From: Pseudomonas nabeulensis
GTDB taxonomy: Bacteria > Pseudomonadota > Gammaproteobacteria > Pseudomonadales > Pseudomonadaceae
Length of the DNA: 64,000 bases
Assembly: GCF_004682045.1 (NCBI RefSeq)
Contig: NZ_QUZT01000020.1
Location: 27,922 to 91,921 of the forward strand
Direction: 5' to 3'
The notes beneath the pieces were generated by a model. That model saw only the letters and a program-made list of their open reading frames with translations. It searched no databases and was not told the DNA's origin. The translations under genes and the position numbers were made by a program. Below are positions 48,222 to 56,900 of the stretch, one piece after another; positions within the stretch are counted from its first letter, which is position 1, and each line of letters begins with the position of its first letter.

Positions 48222-49268
48222 ATGACCTGCTATATCGACGTCAACGACCTCAGCTACCTGGTTTCGCAAAAAGGCCTGCCAACCTGCATCACCGAAATGG
48301 CCGAGTACATCCGCGCCGACTACCTGCGCTGGCAGGACTTCGAAAAATGCGCGCGCCTGGCCAACCACTCGCCGGATGGCGTGATCGAGCTGATGCCGGT
48401 CTCCGACGCCTCGCTGTATGCCTTCAAGTACGTCAACGGCCACCCGAAAAACACCCTGGCCGGCATGCTCACCGTGATGGCCTTCGGTGCCTTGGGCGAT
48501 GTGGACACCGGCAAACCCGTGCTGCTGGCGGAAATGACCCTGACCACGGCGATCCGCACCGCCGCCACGTCGGCACTGGTGGCGCGCTACCTGGCCCGTG
48601 ACAACAGCCGCAGCATGGCGCTGATCGGCAACGGCTCGCAGAGTGAATTCCAGGCCCTGGCCTTCCACGCCATGTTGGGTATCAATGAGATCCGCCTGTT
48701 CGATATCGACGCCAAGGCCACTGCCAAGCTGGCGGCCAACCTCAAGGCGTTCCCGGCGATCAAGGTGATCCTGGCCGGCAGCGTGGCCGAAGCGGTCAAG
48801 GGTGCGGACATCGTCACCACCGTCACTGCCGACAAGGCCTACGCCACCATCCTCACCGACGAGATGATCGAACCCGGCATGCACCTCAACGCCGTCGGCG
48901 GCGACTGCCCCGGCAAGACCGAGCTGGACCGACGCATCGTCGAGCGCGCCCGGGTGATCGTCGAGTACGAGCCGCAAAGCCGGATCGAAGGTGAAATCCA
49001 GCACATGCCGGAAGACTCGCCAGTGACCGAGCTGTGGCAGGTGATCAACGGCCAGCAGCCCGGCCGCGAAAACGAACGCCAAATCACCCTGTTCGACTCG
49101 GTGGGCTTCGCCCTCGAAGACTACTCGGCCCTGCGCTACGTGCTGGACGTGGCCAAGGCGCTGGACGTGGGCAGCACACTGGAGCTGGTGCCGGACCTGG
49201 CTGACCCGAAAGACCTGTTCGCGCGCCTGGCCCAACAACCGGCGGCACAGCAGAAAAAGCGCGCCTGA
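48222..49268 (+). CDS. Ornithine cyclodeaminase
   Basis: 348 aa NAD-dependent enzyme converting L-ornithine to L-proline and ammonia. ATG 48222 follows AAGGAG by seven bases. Signatures: the Rossmann motif ALIGNGSQSEFQALAF and HLNAVGGDCPGKTELDR with the catalytic Asp. It is 11 bases after ctlX and followed by a terminator at 49275-49312, so ctlX-ocd is a two-gene unit. Confidence 0.93.
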   Translation: MTCYIDVNDLSYLVSQKGLPTCITEMAEYIRADYLRWQDFEKCARLANHSPDGVIELMPVSDASLYAFKYVNGHPKNTLAGMLTVMAFGALGDVDTGKPVLLAEMTLTTAIRTAATSALVARYLARDNSRSMALIGNGSQSEFQALAFHAMLGINEIRLFDIDAKATAKLAANLKAFPAIKVILAGSVAEAVKGADIVTTVTADKAYATILTDEMIEPGMHLNAVGGDCPGKTELDRRIVERARVIVEYEPQSRIEGEIQHMPEDSPVTELWQVINGQQPGRENERQITLFDSVGFALEDYSALRYVLDVAKALDVGSTLELVPDLADPKDLFARLAQQPAAQQKKRA

Positions 49269-49274
49269 GACCGC

Positions 49275-49312
49275 TCTGGCCTGCCGCTTTGCGCCACCGG
49301 CAGGCCAGATTT
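49275..49312 (+). terminator. Rho-independent terminator after ornithine cyclodeaminase
   Basis: TCTGGCCTGCCG (49275-49286) pairs perfectly with CGGCAGGCCAGA (49298-49309) around an 11-base loop and is followed by TTT. Twelve-bp GC-rich stem seven bases after the stop codon. Confidence 0.75.
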
Positions 49313-49341
49313 CCCAGGTTGAAAAGCCGATTCAGCGGGTG

Positions 49342-49365
49342 CCGCAGCCGATTCCGCTGCATTAC
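49342..49365 (+). promoter_or_regulatory. Shared operator candidate upstream of the amino acid ABC operon
   Basis: CCGCAGCCGATTC then CGCTGCATTAC, 21/24 identical to 47152-47175. A second partial copy AGCCGATTCAGCGG lies just upstream (about 49325-49338), giving a tandem. It is about 150 bases before the binding protein ATG, after the ocd terminator. The Lrp-type regulator at 52715 in the same operon is a candidate ligand. Confidence 0.5.
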
Positions 49366-49514
49366 CCGTTTTAACAGCGCAATTCGCGCTTTAGGCGAGG
49401 GGTAAACGACACAAAAAACGCACCACCATGCAGCATTCTCTCCCCCAACAAGAACGATTTGTTTCAACGTTTTTACTGCCCCTGACATCAATTACAAAAT
49501 ATAGGGACCACACC

Positions 49515-50294
49515 ATGACTCCATTGCGATCACTCTTCGCTGCGTTGCTGTTGCCGCTGTGCGCCACCGCCGCCCAGGCCCAGGAGTGGAAGGAAATCCG
49601 CTTCGGCGTATTCCCCGAATACCCTCCCTTTGAATCCGTGGCCGCCGACGGCAGCCTGCAAGGGTTCGATATCGAGTTGGGCAACGCCATCTGCGCCAAG
49701 CTCGACGTGAAATGCACCTGGGTACACAACGAATTCGACGGCATGATCCCGGCCCTGCGCGCGCGCAAGTTCGACGCCATCATGTCATCCATGGCCGTGA
49801 CCCCGGCCCGCGAAAAAATCATCGACTTCACCGACCGCCTGTTCCTCAGCCCGACCTCGGTGATTACCCGCAAAAACGCCGACTTCGGCGACACCCCGGA
49901 ATCATTGAAAGGCAAGCAAGTCGGCGTGCTGCAAGGCTCGTTGCAGGAGGCCTACGCCCGTGCGCACCTGGCTAAGCTCGGCGCGCAGATCAAGGCGTAT
50001 CAGTCCCAGGACCAGAACTACGCCGACCTGCAAAACGGCCGCCTCGACGCGACCTTGACCGACAAACTCGAAGCGCAACTCAACTTCCTGTCCAAACCCG
50101 AAGGCGCCGGCTTCAAGACCGGCCCGGCGTTCAAGGACCCGACGTTGCCGCTGGATATCGCCATGGGCTTGCGCAAGAACGACCAGGAACTGCGTGCGCT
50201 GATCAACAAAGGCATCGCTGCCGTGCAGGCGGATGGGACTTATGCCGAGATCCAGAAGAAGTACTTCGGCGATCAAGATATCTACAACGAGTAA
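49515..50294 (+). CDS. Polar amino acid ABC transporter substrate-binding protein
   Basis: 259 aa. The ATG at 49515 starts the signal peptide MTPLRSLFAALLLPLCATAA (cleavage near AQA). SBP_bac_3 motifs: EIRFGVFPEYPPFESVAADG, GFDIELGNAICAKLDVKC, FDGMIPALRARKFDAIMSSM. Related to HisJ/ArgT, so basic amino acids (ornithine, arginine, citrulline) are likely, in line with the ctlX-ocd unit. A REPIN separates it from the permease genes. Confidence 0.93.
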   Translation: MTPLRSLFAALLLPLCATAAQAQEWKEIRFGVFPEYPPFESVAADGSLQGFDIELGNAICAKLDVKCTWVHNEFDGMIPALRARKFDAIMSSMAVTPAREKIIDFTDRLFLSPTSVITRKNADFGDTPESLKGKQVGVLQGSLQEAYARAHLAKLGAQIKAYQSQDQNYADLQNGRLDATLTDKLEAQLNFLSKPEGAGFKTGPAFKDPTLPLDIAMGLRKNDQELRALINKGIAAVQADGTYAEIQKKYFGDQDIYNE

Positions 50295-50324
50295 GCCAAC
50301 GCCGACCCTGTGGGAAAAGGTTTA

Positions 50325-50414
50325 TGTGGGAGGGGGCTTGCCCCCGATGAGGCCGTGTCAGTCGGCACATGTATTGACTGACCCACCGCTATCGGGGGCA
50401 AGCCCCCTCCCACA
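50325..50414. repeat. REPIN inside the amino acid ABC operon
   Basis: Standard inward pair between the binding protein gene (stop 50294) and the first permease gene (start 50464). A partial REP-like CCCGCTCCCACAGG follows at about 50419. A long hairpin here could protect the upstream message from 3' decay, giving more binding protein than permease, as known for REP sequences between malE and malF in E. coli. Confidence 0.9.
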
Positions 50415-50463
50415 CAAGCCCGCTCCCACAGGGGTTTGTCTGCGCTCTTAAGAGAAATCCCCC

Positions 50464-51165
50464 ATGAATGAACTCCTCAACCTGCAAGGCTACGGCCCGA
50501 TGCTCGCCCAGGGCGCGTGGATGACGCTCAAGCTGTCGTTCCTCGCCCTGGCGCTGAGCCTCGCCCTGGGCCTGATCGCCGCCGGTGCCAAACTCTCCCG
50601 CGCCAAATGGCTGCGGGTGCCGGCCACGCTGTACACCACGCTGATCCGCAGCGTGCCCGACCTGGTGCTGATCCTGTTGATCTTCTACAGCCTGCAACTG
50701 TGGCTCAATGACCTCAGCGAAGTGTTCGGCTGGGATTACTTTGAAATCGATCCCTTTACCGCCGGTGTGGTCACCTTGGGCTTTATCTACGGTGCGTATT
50801 TCACCGAAAACTTTCGCGGTGCGATCCTCAGCGTGCCGGCGGGCCAACTGGAAGCCGCCACCGCCTACGGCCTGAGCCGCTGGCAGCGCTTCCATCTGGT
50901 GCTGTTTCCGCAGCTGATGCGCTTTGCGCTGCCGGGCCTGGGCAATAACTGGCTGGTGCTGCTCAAGTCCACCGCGCTGGTGTCGATCATCGGCTTGTCG
51001 GACCTGGTCAAGGCCGCGCAAAACGCTGGCAAGACCACCAACGAGCCGCTGTATTTCCTGATCCTCGCGGGCCTGGTCTATCTGGTGATCACCACCCTCT
51101 CCAACCGCATCTTCAAGCGCCTCGAACGGCGCTACAACCTGGGCATCAAGGGGATGGCGCGATGA
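50464..51165 (+). CDS. Amino acid ABC transporter permease, HisQ-like
   Basis: 233 aa, five membrane helices, N-terminal LAQGAWMTLKLSFLALALSL as in the HisMQ family. The EAA loop contains GAILSVPAGQLEAATAYGLS then RWQRFHLVLFPQLMRFALPG. It overlaps the second permease start by four bases (ATGA). Confidence 0.93.
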   Translation: MNELLNLQGYGPMLAQGAWMTLKLSFLALALSLALGLIAAGAKLSRAKWLRVPATLYTTLIRSVPDLVLILLIFYSLQLWLNDLSEVFGWDYFEIDPFTAGVVTLGFIYGAYFTENFRGAILSVPAGQLEAATAYGLSRWQRFHLVLFPQLMRFALPGLGNNWLVLLKSTALVSIIGLSDLVKAAQNAGKTTNEPLYFLILAGLVYLVITTLSNRIFKRLERRYNLGIKGMAR

Positions 51166-51875
51166 TCGAACTGTTCCAGCAATACGGCCTGGCCTACCTG
51201 TTCAGCGATGGCGCGGGGTTGTCCGGCGTGGCCATGACCCTGTGGCTGTTCATTATTTCGGTGGTGTTCGGCTTTGTGCTGTCGATCCCCTTGGCGCTGG
51301 CCCGCGTGTCGGAGCACGTCTGGCTGCGCTGGCCGGTGGAGGTCTACACCTACCTGTTTCGTGGCACGCCGCTGTATATCCAATTGCTGATTTGCTACAC
51401 CGGGCTGTACAGCCTGGAGGTGGTGCAGGACAACGCGCTGCTCAACCAATTTTTCCGCAATGCGCTGAACTGCACGCTGCTGGCCTTTGTGCTGAACACC
51501 TGCGCGTACACCGTGGAAATCTTCGCCGGAGCGATCCGCAATATTCCCCACGGCGAAATCGAAGCGGCCCGTGCCTACGGCTTGCACGGCTGGCGCCTGA
51601 ACCTGTTTGTGGTGATACCCGCCGCCCTGCGCCGCGCACTGCCGGCCTACAGCAATGAAATGATCCTGATGCTGCACGCAACCTCGCTGGCATTTACCGC
51701 CACCGTCGCCGACATCCTCAAGGTCGCCCGCGATGCCAATGCCGAAACGTTCCTGACGTTCCAGGCATTCGGTATCGCCGCCCTGCTCTACATGCTGCTG
51801 TCCTTTGCACTGGTGGGCCTGTTCCGACTGGCCGAACGTCGCTGGATGCGTTTTCTTGTTCCTACCCGAGGCTAA
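51162..51875 (+). CDS. Amino acid ABC transporter permease, HisM-like
   Basis: 237 aa, five membrane helices. EAA loop GAIRNIPHGEIEAARAYGLH then GWRLNLFVVIPAALRRALPA. Pairs with the HisQ-like protein as a heterodimer. Three bases before the ATPase gene. Confidence 0.93.
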   Translation: MIELFQQYGLAYLFSDGAGLSGVAMTLWLFIISVVFGFVLSIPLALARVSEHVWLRWPVEVYTYLFRGTPLYIQLLICYTGLYSLEVVQDNALLNQFFRNALNCTLLAFVLNTCAYTVEIFAGAIRNIPHGEIEAARAYGLHGWRLNLFVVIPAALRRALPAYSNEMILMLHATSLAFTATVADILKVARDANAETFLTFQAFGIAALLYMLLSFALVGLFRLAERRWMRFLVPTRG

Positions 51876-51878
51876 CCC

Positions 51879-52709
51879 ATGAATCAGTCCGCGCAGGCCC
51901 TGGCCGCTTATCCCGTCGATGTACCCGTTGCCAAAGCGGCCACCGCCGCCGTCAAGCTGCAAGTCGAAGGCATCCACAAACGCTACGGCGAACATGAAGT
52001 ACTCAAGGGCGTTTCCCTCAATGCCCGCCAGGGCGATGTGATCAGCCTGATCGGCGCCAGCGGTTCCGGCAAAAGCACCATGCTGCGCTGCATCAATTTC
52101 CTTGAACAGCCGGATGCCGGGGTGATCACCCTGGATGGCATCAGCATCGAAATGCAGCCAGGCCGCGCCGGCACCCGTGCGCCGCATCAGGCCCAATTGC
52201 AGAACCTGCGCACCCGCTTGGCGATGGTGTTTCAGCACTTCAATCTGTGGAGTCATATGACCGTGCTGGAAAACATCACCATGGCGCCGTGCCGGGTGCT
52301 GGGTGTCCGCGCGGCCGAGGCCGAAAAACGCGCACGCATGTACCTGGACAAGGTCGGCCTGCCAAGCCGTGTTGCCGATCAGTACCCAGCGTTCCTGTCG
52401 GGCGGCCAACAACAACGCGTGGCGATTGCCCGTGCGCTGGCCATGGAACCGGAGATCATCCTGTTCGATGAGCCCACCTCGGCACTCGACCCTGAACTTG
52501 TGGGAGAAGTCCTCAAAGTCATACAGACGTTGGCCGAGGAAGGTCGTACCATGCTGATGGTCACCCACGAAATGGGCTTTGCCCGCCAGGTGTCCAGCCA
52601 AGTGCTGTTCTTGCACCAGGGCCGGGTCGAGGAACAAGGCGACGCGAGGATCCTCGACCACCCCAACAGCGAGCGCTTGCAGCAATTTCTTTCCAATCGT
52701 TTGAAGTGA
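51879..52709 (+). CDS. Amino acid ABC transporter ATP-binding protein, HisP-like
   Basis: 276 aa. Walker [21 protein letters not shown], signature [19 protein letters not shown], Walker B EIILFDEPTSALDPELVGEV, and H-loop MLMVTHEMGFARQV. The N-terminal 28 residues (QALAAYPVDVPVAKAATAAV) are an extension beyond usual HisP. Powers the two permeases. Confidence 0.94.
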   Translation: MNQSAQALAAYPVDVPVAKAATAAVKLQVEGIHKRYGEHEVLKGVSLNARQGDVISLIGASGSGKSTMLRCINFLEQPDAGVITLDGISIEMQPGRAGTRAPHQAQLQNLRTRLAMVFQHFNLWSHMTVLENITMAPCRVLGVRAAEAEKRARMYLDKVGLPSRVADQYPAFLSGGQQQRVAIARALAMEPEIILFDEPTSALDPELVGEVLKVIQTLAEEGRTMLMVTHEMGFARQVSSQVLFLHQGRVEEQGDARILDHPNSERLQQFLSNRLK

Positions 52710-52714
52710 AACCC

Positions 52715-53212
52715 ATGGATACCAAGGCCAACGGACCCCATTCTTCCCCTGCGCTGGACCGCATCGATGAAGCGATCATCGACGTGCTGCGGCACCAGGG
52801 GCGTATCACCTACGAGAAACTGTCGTCGTTGGTGCACCTCACGCCCAGGCCCTGCCTGGAGCGGGTGCGCAAGCTGGAGCGACGCGGGGTGATCCGTGGG
52901 TATGGCGCGATCATCGATGTGCAGATGGTCTCGCCGGGGTTGTCGTTGTTGGTGCTGGTGGCGTTGTCCAATCAGAGCGGGCGCTCGGCGCAGAGGGCCT
53001 TCGAAGCCTGTATCAAGGCCTGCCCGCAGGTGTTCGAATGCCAGCTGATCAGCGGGCCGTTCGACTACAGCCTGCGCATGCGCTGCCGGGATATGGAGCA
53101 TTACCGGGTGTTGACAGAGACCTGGCTGAACAATGATGAATTGCACATTGATAAGTTGGTGGCGCATCCGGAGTTGGCCGTGGTGAAAAACACCGCCACC
53201 GAGCTGGCCTGA
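52715..53212 (+). CDS. Lrp/AsnC-family regulator of the citrulline/ornithine locus
   Basis: 165 aa from ATG 52715; a GTG at 52706 overlapping the ATPase stop is an alternative. HTH: DRIDEAIIDVLRHQGRITYE then KLSSLVHLTPRPCLERVRKL. RAM domain LISGPFDYSLRMRCRDMEHY. It is the last gene of the ABC operon, five bases after the ATPase, so it is probably autoregulated with the transporter and could also control ctlX-ocd via the shared 24-nt motif. Confidence 0.9.
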   Translation: MDTKANGPHSSPALDRIDEAIIDVLRHQGRITYEKLSSLVHLTPRPCLERVRKLERRGVIRGYGAIIDVQMVSPGLSLLVLVALSNQSGRSAQRAFEACIKACPQVFECQLISGPFDYSLRMRCRDMEHYRVLTETWLNNDELHIDKLVAHPELAVVKNTATELA

Positions 53213-53241
53213 AATCCATCCCCCAGACATTGCAAAACCCC

Positions 53242-53330
53242 TGTGGGAGGGGGCTTGCCCCCGATAGCAGAGTGTCAGCTAAACATCACTTGGCTGATAC
53301 ACCGCCATCGGGAGCAAGCTCCCTCCCACA
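53242..53330. repeat. REPIN read through by the TIGR03915 gene
   Basis: Inward pair: left arm TGTGGGAGGGGGCTTGCCCC; right arm ATCGGGAGCAAGCTCCCTCC then CACA. The minus-strand repair gene runs in frame through the right arm and stops in the loop (TAG at 53279-53281). Confidence 0.9.
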
Positions 53331-54160
53331 TTGATAGGGTTCACAATTCTTTTTCCGGGCTTGGTGCCAATCAATTTGGCCTGCCCATCCTTCTGCTTGC
53401 CCATCCGCGCTTCGCTGATCAACCCCGGTATCAACTTGCCCTCCGGCAAATTCTTCCAGAACCGGCTCGGCAAGTGCCCTTCCATCACCTTGGGGTTCAA
53501 CCGCGCCGGGTTGAAGATATGGCTGTAATACGTCAACCACATCTCGCTGTGAGGGTCCTCGACGTTCTGCGCCAACTGCCGCCACGCCTCGGGGCATTCG
53601 CGCTGGTGAATCAACTGCTCGCCGTCGTAATACACCCCGTCCAAGGGTGTGGCGATCATCCAGCGATGGCGCCCCATACGCCCGACAAAATGCTGGCTGG
53701 CGGACTTCAAAATGTCGTGCGCCGGCTCATGCCACGCCACGTATTCCGGCAGCTCAGGACCCGCCTGCGCCGGCAGCGCGATAAAGCGCACAAACGCATG
53801 CAGGTGGTGCGCTTCCCGGCTGACTTGCTTGATCCGTCGCTGCAACTCACTGCCCAATTTGTCCCCCGCCAGCATTGCGGTGCGGTCGCCATGACTGACC
53901 CGCCACAACACTTCATACAGCAGGCTCCAGCGCTGGTCACCGTGATAACAGGCGGCGGACTCCAGCAGGTCCAGCAACGCCTTGGGCACTCGCGTCTGAA
54001 ACGGCCCAAGCCCTTCGGGAATCAGCTCATCGGTGGCAAACAGGTCGGCGGCTTGCACCTCGCCCCAACTGACCTGGCTGGGATCGACCTGATGGCTGAG
54101 CAACCAACGCGCCTGATCGCGCCAGGTGCCGAACAGGTTGTCGCACTCCAGGCTGATCAT
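53279..54160 (-). CDS. TIGR03915/DUF4130 putative DNA repair protein
   Basis: 293 aa. ATG 54160 overlaps the stop of the radical SAM gene upstream (ATGA). Family features: YEVLWRVSHGDRTAML, HHLHAFVRF, WHEPAHDILKSASQHFVGRM and MWLTYYSHIFNPARLNPKVM. Relatives are tentatively linked to uracil-DNA-glycosylase-like repair and always occur with a TIGR03916 radical SAM partner. The last about 17 residues (from NVGGSLLPMAVYQPSDV) are encoded by the REPIN at 53242-53330, so the natural C-terminus ends near GKRIVNPI. Function of the family is not established. Confidence 0.85.
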   Translation of the reverse strand: MISLECDNLFGTWRDQARWLLSHQVDPSQVSWGEVQAADLFATDELIPEGLGPFQTRVPKALLDLLESAACYHGDQRWSLLYEVLWRVSHGDRTAMLAGDKLGSELQRRIKQVSREAHHLHAFVRFIALPAQAGPELPEYVAWHEPAHDILKSASQHFVGRMGRHRWMIATPLDGVYYDGEQLIHQRECPEAWRQLAQNVEDPHSEMWLTYYSHIFNPARLNPKVMEGHLPSRFWKNLPEGKLIPGLISEARMGKQKDGQAKLIGTKPGKRIVNPINVGGSLLPMAVYQPSDV

Positions 54161-55377
54161 CCCCAAAGCCCCATTTGCTGCGGTTGGGGGCGGTCGCGCA
54201 ATTGCTCGCGCAGCAACACGCTGGTGCTGTCCGCCTGCTGCGGGTGATAGTCGCTGGTGATGAAAAACGGCTTGGCCTTGGCCAGCACGCAGCGCATGCG
54301 TGCCAGGTCTTCGAAGCGGATCCTGCGTTCGCGGCGCAAGTCCACCAACCGTTGTGTGGTGCGCAGGCCGATCCCCGGAATGCGCGCGATCAAGGTGGGC
54401 TCGGCGCGGTTCAAGTCCAGCGGGAAAACCTCGCGATTTTCCAGCGCCCAGGCCAGCTTGGGGTCGATATCCAGTGCAAGGTGGCCGGGGCCTTGAAACA
54501 ACTCCCCCGCCCTGTAGCCGTAGCTGCGCAGCAGGAAGTCCGCTTGATACAGGCGATGTTCGCGCATCAACGGTGGCGCCGCGAGGGGCACGCTTTTCGG
54601 GCTGTTGGGAATGGGGCTGAACGCCGAGTAATACACGCGGCGCAATTTGAAGTTGCCGTACAGCGCCTCGGCGCCGTGAAGGATGGTGCTGTCGTCGGTG
54701 TCGTCGGCGCCGACGATCAATTGCGTGCTCTGCCCGGCCGGGGCGAAACGTGGCGCGCGCGGTTCGTTGAGCACGGTCTGTTCGCCGGTGTAGATGGTCT
54801 GCATGGCCTGCTTGATCGACACGCTGGTTTTTTCCGGCGCCAGGGTTTGCAGGCTGGCCTCGGTGGGCAGTTCGAGATTCACGCTCAGGCGGTCGGCATA
54901 ACGCCCGGCCTCGGCGATCAGCGCCGGGTCGGCATCGGGAATGGTCTTGAGGTGGATATAGCCGCGAAAGTCATGCGCTTCGCGTAGCAGCTTGGCGACC
55001 CGAACCAACTGCTCCATGGTGTAGTCGGACGAACGGATGATGCCGGAACTAAGGAACAACCCGCTGACGCAATTGCGCCGGTAGAAATCCAGGGTCAGGG
55101 TCACCACCTCCTCCGGGCTGAAGCGTGCGCGAGGCACGTCGCTGGAACGGCGGTTGACGCAGTACTGGCAGTCGTAGAGACAGAAGTTGGTGAGCAACAC
55201 CTTGAGCAACGACACGCAGCGCCCATCCGGCGTGTAGCTGTGGCAAATGCCCATGCCATCGGTGGAGCCCAGCCCGGCCTTGCCCTCGGAGCTGCGCTTG
55301 GGCGCGCCACTGCTGGCGCAGGAGGCGTCGTACTTGGCGGCGTCGGCGAGGATGCTGAGTTTTTCGATCAACTGCAT
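54157..55377 (-). CDS. TIGR03916 putative DNA modification/repair radical SAM protein
   Basis: 406 aa. The radical SAM cluster motif is FCLYDCQYCVNR (C-x3-C-x2-C), after a Cys-bearing N-terminus and the GICHSYTPDGRCVSLLKVLL segment. The C-terminus has a helix-hairpin-helix DNA-binding motif (ARIPGIGLRTTQRLVDLRRE). It is translationally coupled to the TIGR03915 gene. Probably a two-component DNA lesion or base modification system; substrate not established. Confidence 0.9.
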   Translation of the reverse strand: MQLIEKLSILADAAKYDASCASSGAPKRSSEGKAGLGSTDGMGICHSYTPDGRCVSLLKVLLTNFCLYDCQYCVNRRSSDVPRARFSPEEVVTLTLDFYRRNCVSGLFLSSGIIRSSDYTMEQLVRVAKLLREAHDFRGYIHLKTIPDADPALIAEAGRYADRLSVNLELPTEASLQTLAPEKTSVSIKQAMQTIYTGEQTVLNEPRAPRFAPAGQSTQLIVGADDTDDSTILHGAEALYGNFKLRRVYYSAFSPIPNSPKSVPLAAPPLMREHRLYQADFLLRSYGYRAGELFQGPGHLALDIDPKLAWALENREVFPLDLNRAEPTLIARIPGIGLRTTQRLVDLRRERRIRFEDLARMRCVLAKAKPFFITSDYHPQQADSTSVLLREQLRDRPQPQQMGLWG

Positions 55378-55443
55378 GAAGGGCTACCGATACTGGTTTT
55401 TTGTACAGTATCAGGCAGCCCTCCGGGTCACAAGCGCACTTTG

Positions 55444-56781
55444 TCAGCTCGCAGTGGCCAGCAGCAGATCTTGTACCGAACGCCCTTTGCCGCGATGACG
55501 GTCGTTTTCATACAGCGACGCGGCAATTTCATCGGCGCGGATCGGCAGAATCGACAGCAAGGTGTCGCTCAAGCCGTGGCTGGCCTGGCTGAAACCCTGG
55601 ATGTAGATACCGGCCTTGCAGCGCTCGTCGGTGACGATGCGATAGTCACGCGCTACTTCGAAATCGCCCATGTAGGTTTCCAGTGGCGCCAGCAGTTCGC
55701 GGTGCATCTGGCGCTCATAACCGGTGGCCAGGACCACCGCATCGTAATGATTGACGGTGATCTCGCCGTTGGCGTTGTTGCGCAGGGTCAACTCGACACC
55801 CAGCGGGCCTGCCACGGCCTTTTCCACCACGGTCATGGTGCGGAACGCGTGACGGGCGATGCCGGAGACTTTCTGGCGGTAGAAAATCCCGTAGATGCGT
55901 TCGATCAAGTCCAGGTCCACCACCGAATAGTTGGTGTTCTGGTATTCGGCCACCAGGCGCTCACGCTCGGCACCGACCTGCTGGAATACCAGGTCGGTAA
56001 AGGCCGGCGAGAACACTTCGTTGACGAACGGGCTGTCATCGGCCGGCTTGAGCGCCGAGCCGCGCAGGATCATGTCGACCTGCACCGACGGGTAGCTGTC
56101 ATTCAGGTCGATAAAGGCTTCGGCTGCACTCTGCCCGCCGCCGATGATCGCGATGCGCATCGCCTTGCCTTCCACACACGGCTGCTGGGCCATGCGCGCC
56201 AGGTATTGGGAGTGGTGGAACACACGGCTGTCGTCCTTGAGTGCCTTGAAGGCGGCCGGCACACGCGGCGTACCGCCGGCGCTGACCACTACCGAGCGGG
56301 TGGTGCGTACGTGCTGTTCACCCTGTGCATCACGGGAAATCACCCGCAAGGCCTCGACCTGTTGCTGGTGCAGGATCGGCTCGATGGCCAGCACTTCCTC
56401 GCCATAGCGGCCCTGGCCCTGGAACTGTGCCGCGACCCAGCGCAGGTAGTCGTTGTACTCCATGCGGCATGGGTAGAAGGTGCCCAGGTTGATGAAGTCC
56501 ACCAGGCGGTCGTGGGCCTTGAGGTAGTTGACGAACGAGTAAGGACTGGTGGGGTTGCGCAGGGTCACCAGGTCCTTGAGGAAGGAAATCTGCAACTCGC
56601 TCTGGGTCACCAGGGTGTTGCCGTGCCAACGGTAGTCGGCTTGTTTGTCGAGAAACAAAGCGTCCAGCTTGCCCTGGGTTTTCTCTCGTTCCTGCAGGGC
56701 AATGGCCAGCGCCAGGTTCGATGGGCCGAAACCGATACCGATAAGGTCGTGAACCGCGGGCGAAGCAATTGCCTGTGTCAT
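55444..56781 (-). CDS. pvdA: L-ornithine N5-monooxygenase
   Basis: 445 aa flavoenzyme that hydroxylates ornithine for the pyoverdine peptide. FAD motif IGIGFGPSNLALAIALQERE (residues 14-33), NADPH motif IAIIGGGQSAAEAFIDL, and the DLIERIYGIFYRQK and ATGYERQ segments typical of PvdA/SidA. An exact iron-starvation box lies upstream at 56865-56888. It is downstream of the FpvI-like sigma gene on the same strand. Confidence 0.95.
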   Translation of the reverse strand: MTQAIASPAVHDLIGIGFGPSNLALAIALQEREKTQGKLDALFLDKQADYRWHGNTLVTQSELQISFLKDLVTLRNPTSPYSFVNYLKAHDRLVDFINLGTFYPCRMEYNDYLRWVAAQFQGQGRYGEEVLAIEPILHQQQVEALRVISRDAQGEQHVRTTRSVVVSAGGTPRVPAAFKALKDDSRVFHHSQYLARMAQQPCVEGKAMRIAIIGGGQSAAEAFIDLNDSYPSVQVDMILRGSALKPADDSPFVNEVFSPAFTDLVFQQVGAERERLVAEYQNTNYSVVDLDLIERIYGIFYRQKVSGIARHAFRTMTVVEKAVAGPLGVELTLRNNANGEITVNHYDAVVLATGYERQMHRELLAPLETYMGDFEVARDYRIVTDERCKAGIYIQGFSQASHGLSDTLLSILPIRADEIAASLYENDRHRGKGRSVQDLLLATAS

Positions 56782-56864
56782 TCCAGTGTCCTCTGGATAA
56801 GCCCCTTGGCGTTGGGGCGGGAATACCTTCGAGACCTGAACATCAGGTCATGTGTTGATAGGAA

Positions 56865-56888
56865 ACGAGGACAGTGAAATAAAATTTA
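56865..56888 (-). promoter_or_regulatory. Iron-starvation box (PvdS-type promoter) of pvdA
   Basis: On the minus strand TAAAT (56884-56888), 16 bases, then CGT (56865-56867). This is the exact TAAAT-N16-CGT arrangement of PvdS-dependent promoters. It lies about 84 bases before the pvdA ATG. PvdS itself is not in the window. Confidence 0.8.
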
Positions 56889-56900
56889 ACTGATCAGCGA

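Noticed and set aside
46923..49268. 781-aa open frame running through the GNAT promoter and ctlX into ornithine cyclodeaminase
   Set aside because: The first 430 codons are out of frame with ctlX and Pro/Arg-rich; the real gene starts at 48222 with AAGGAG upstream.
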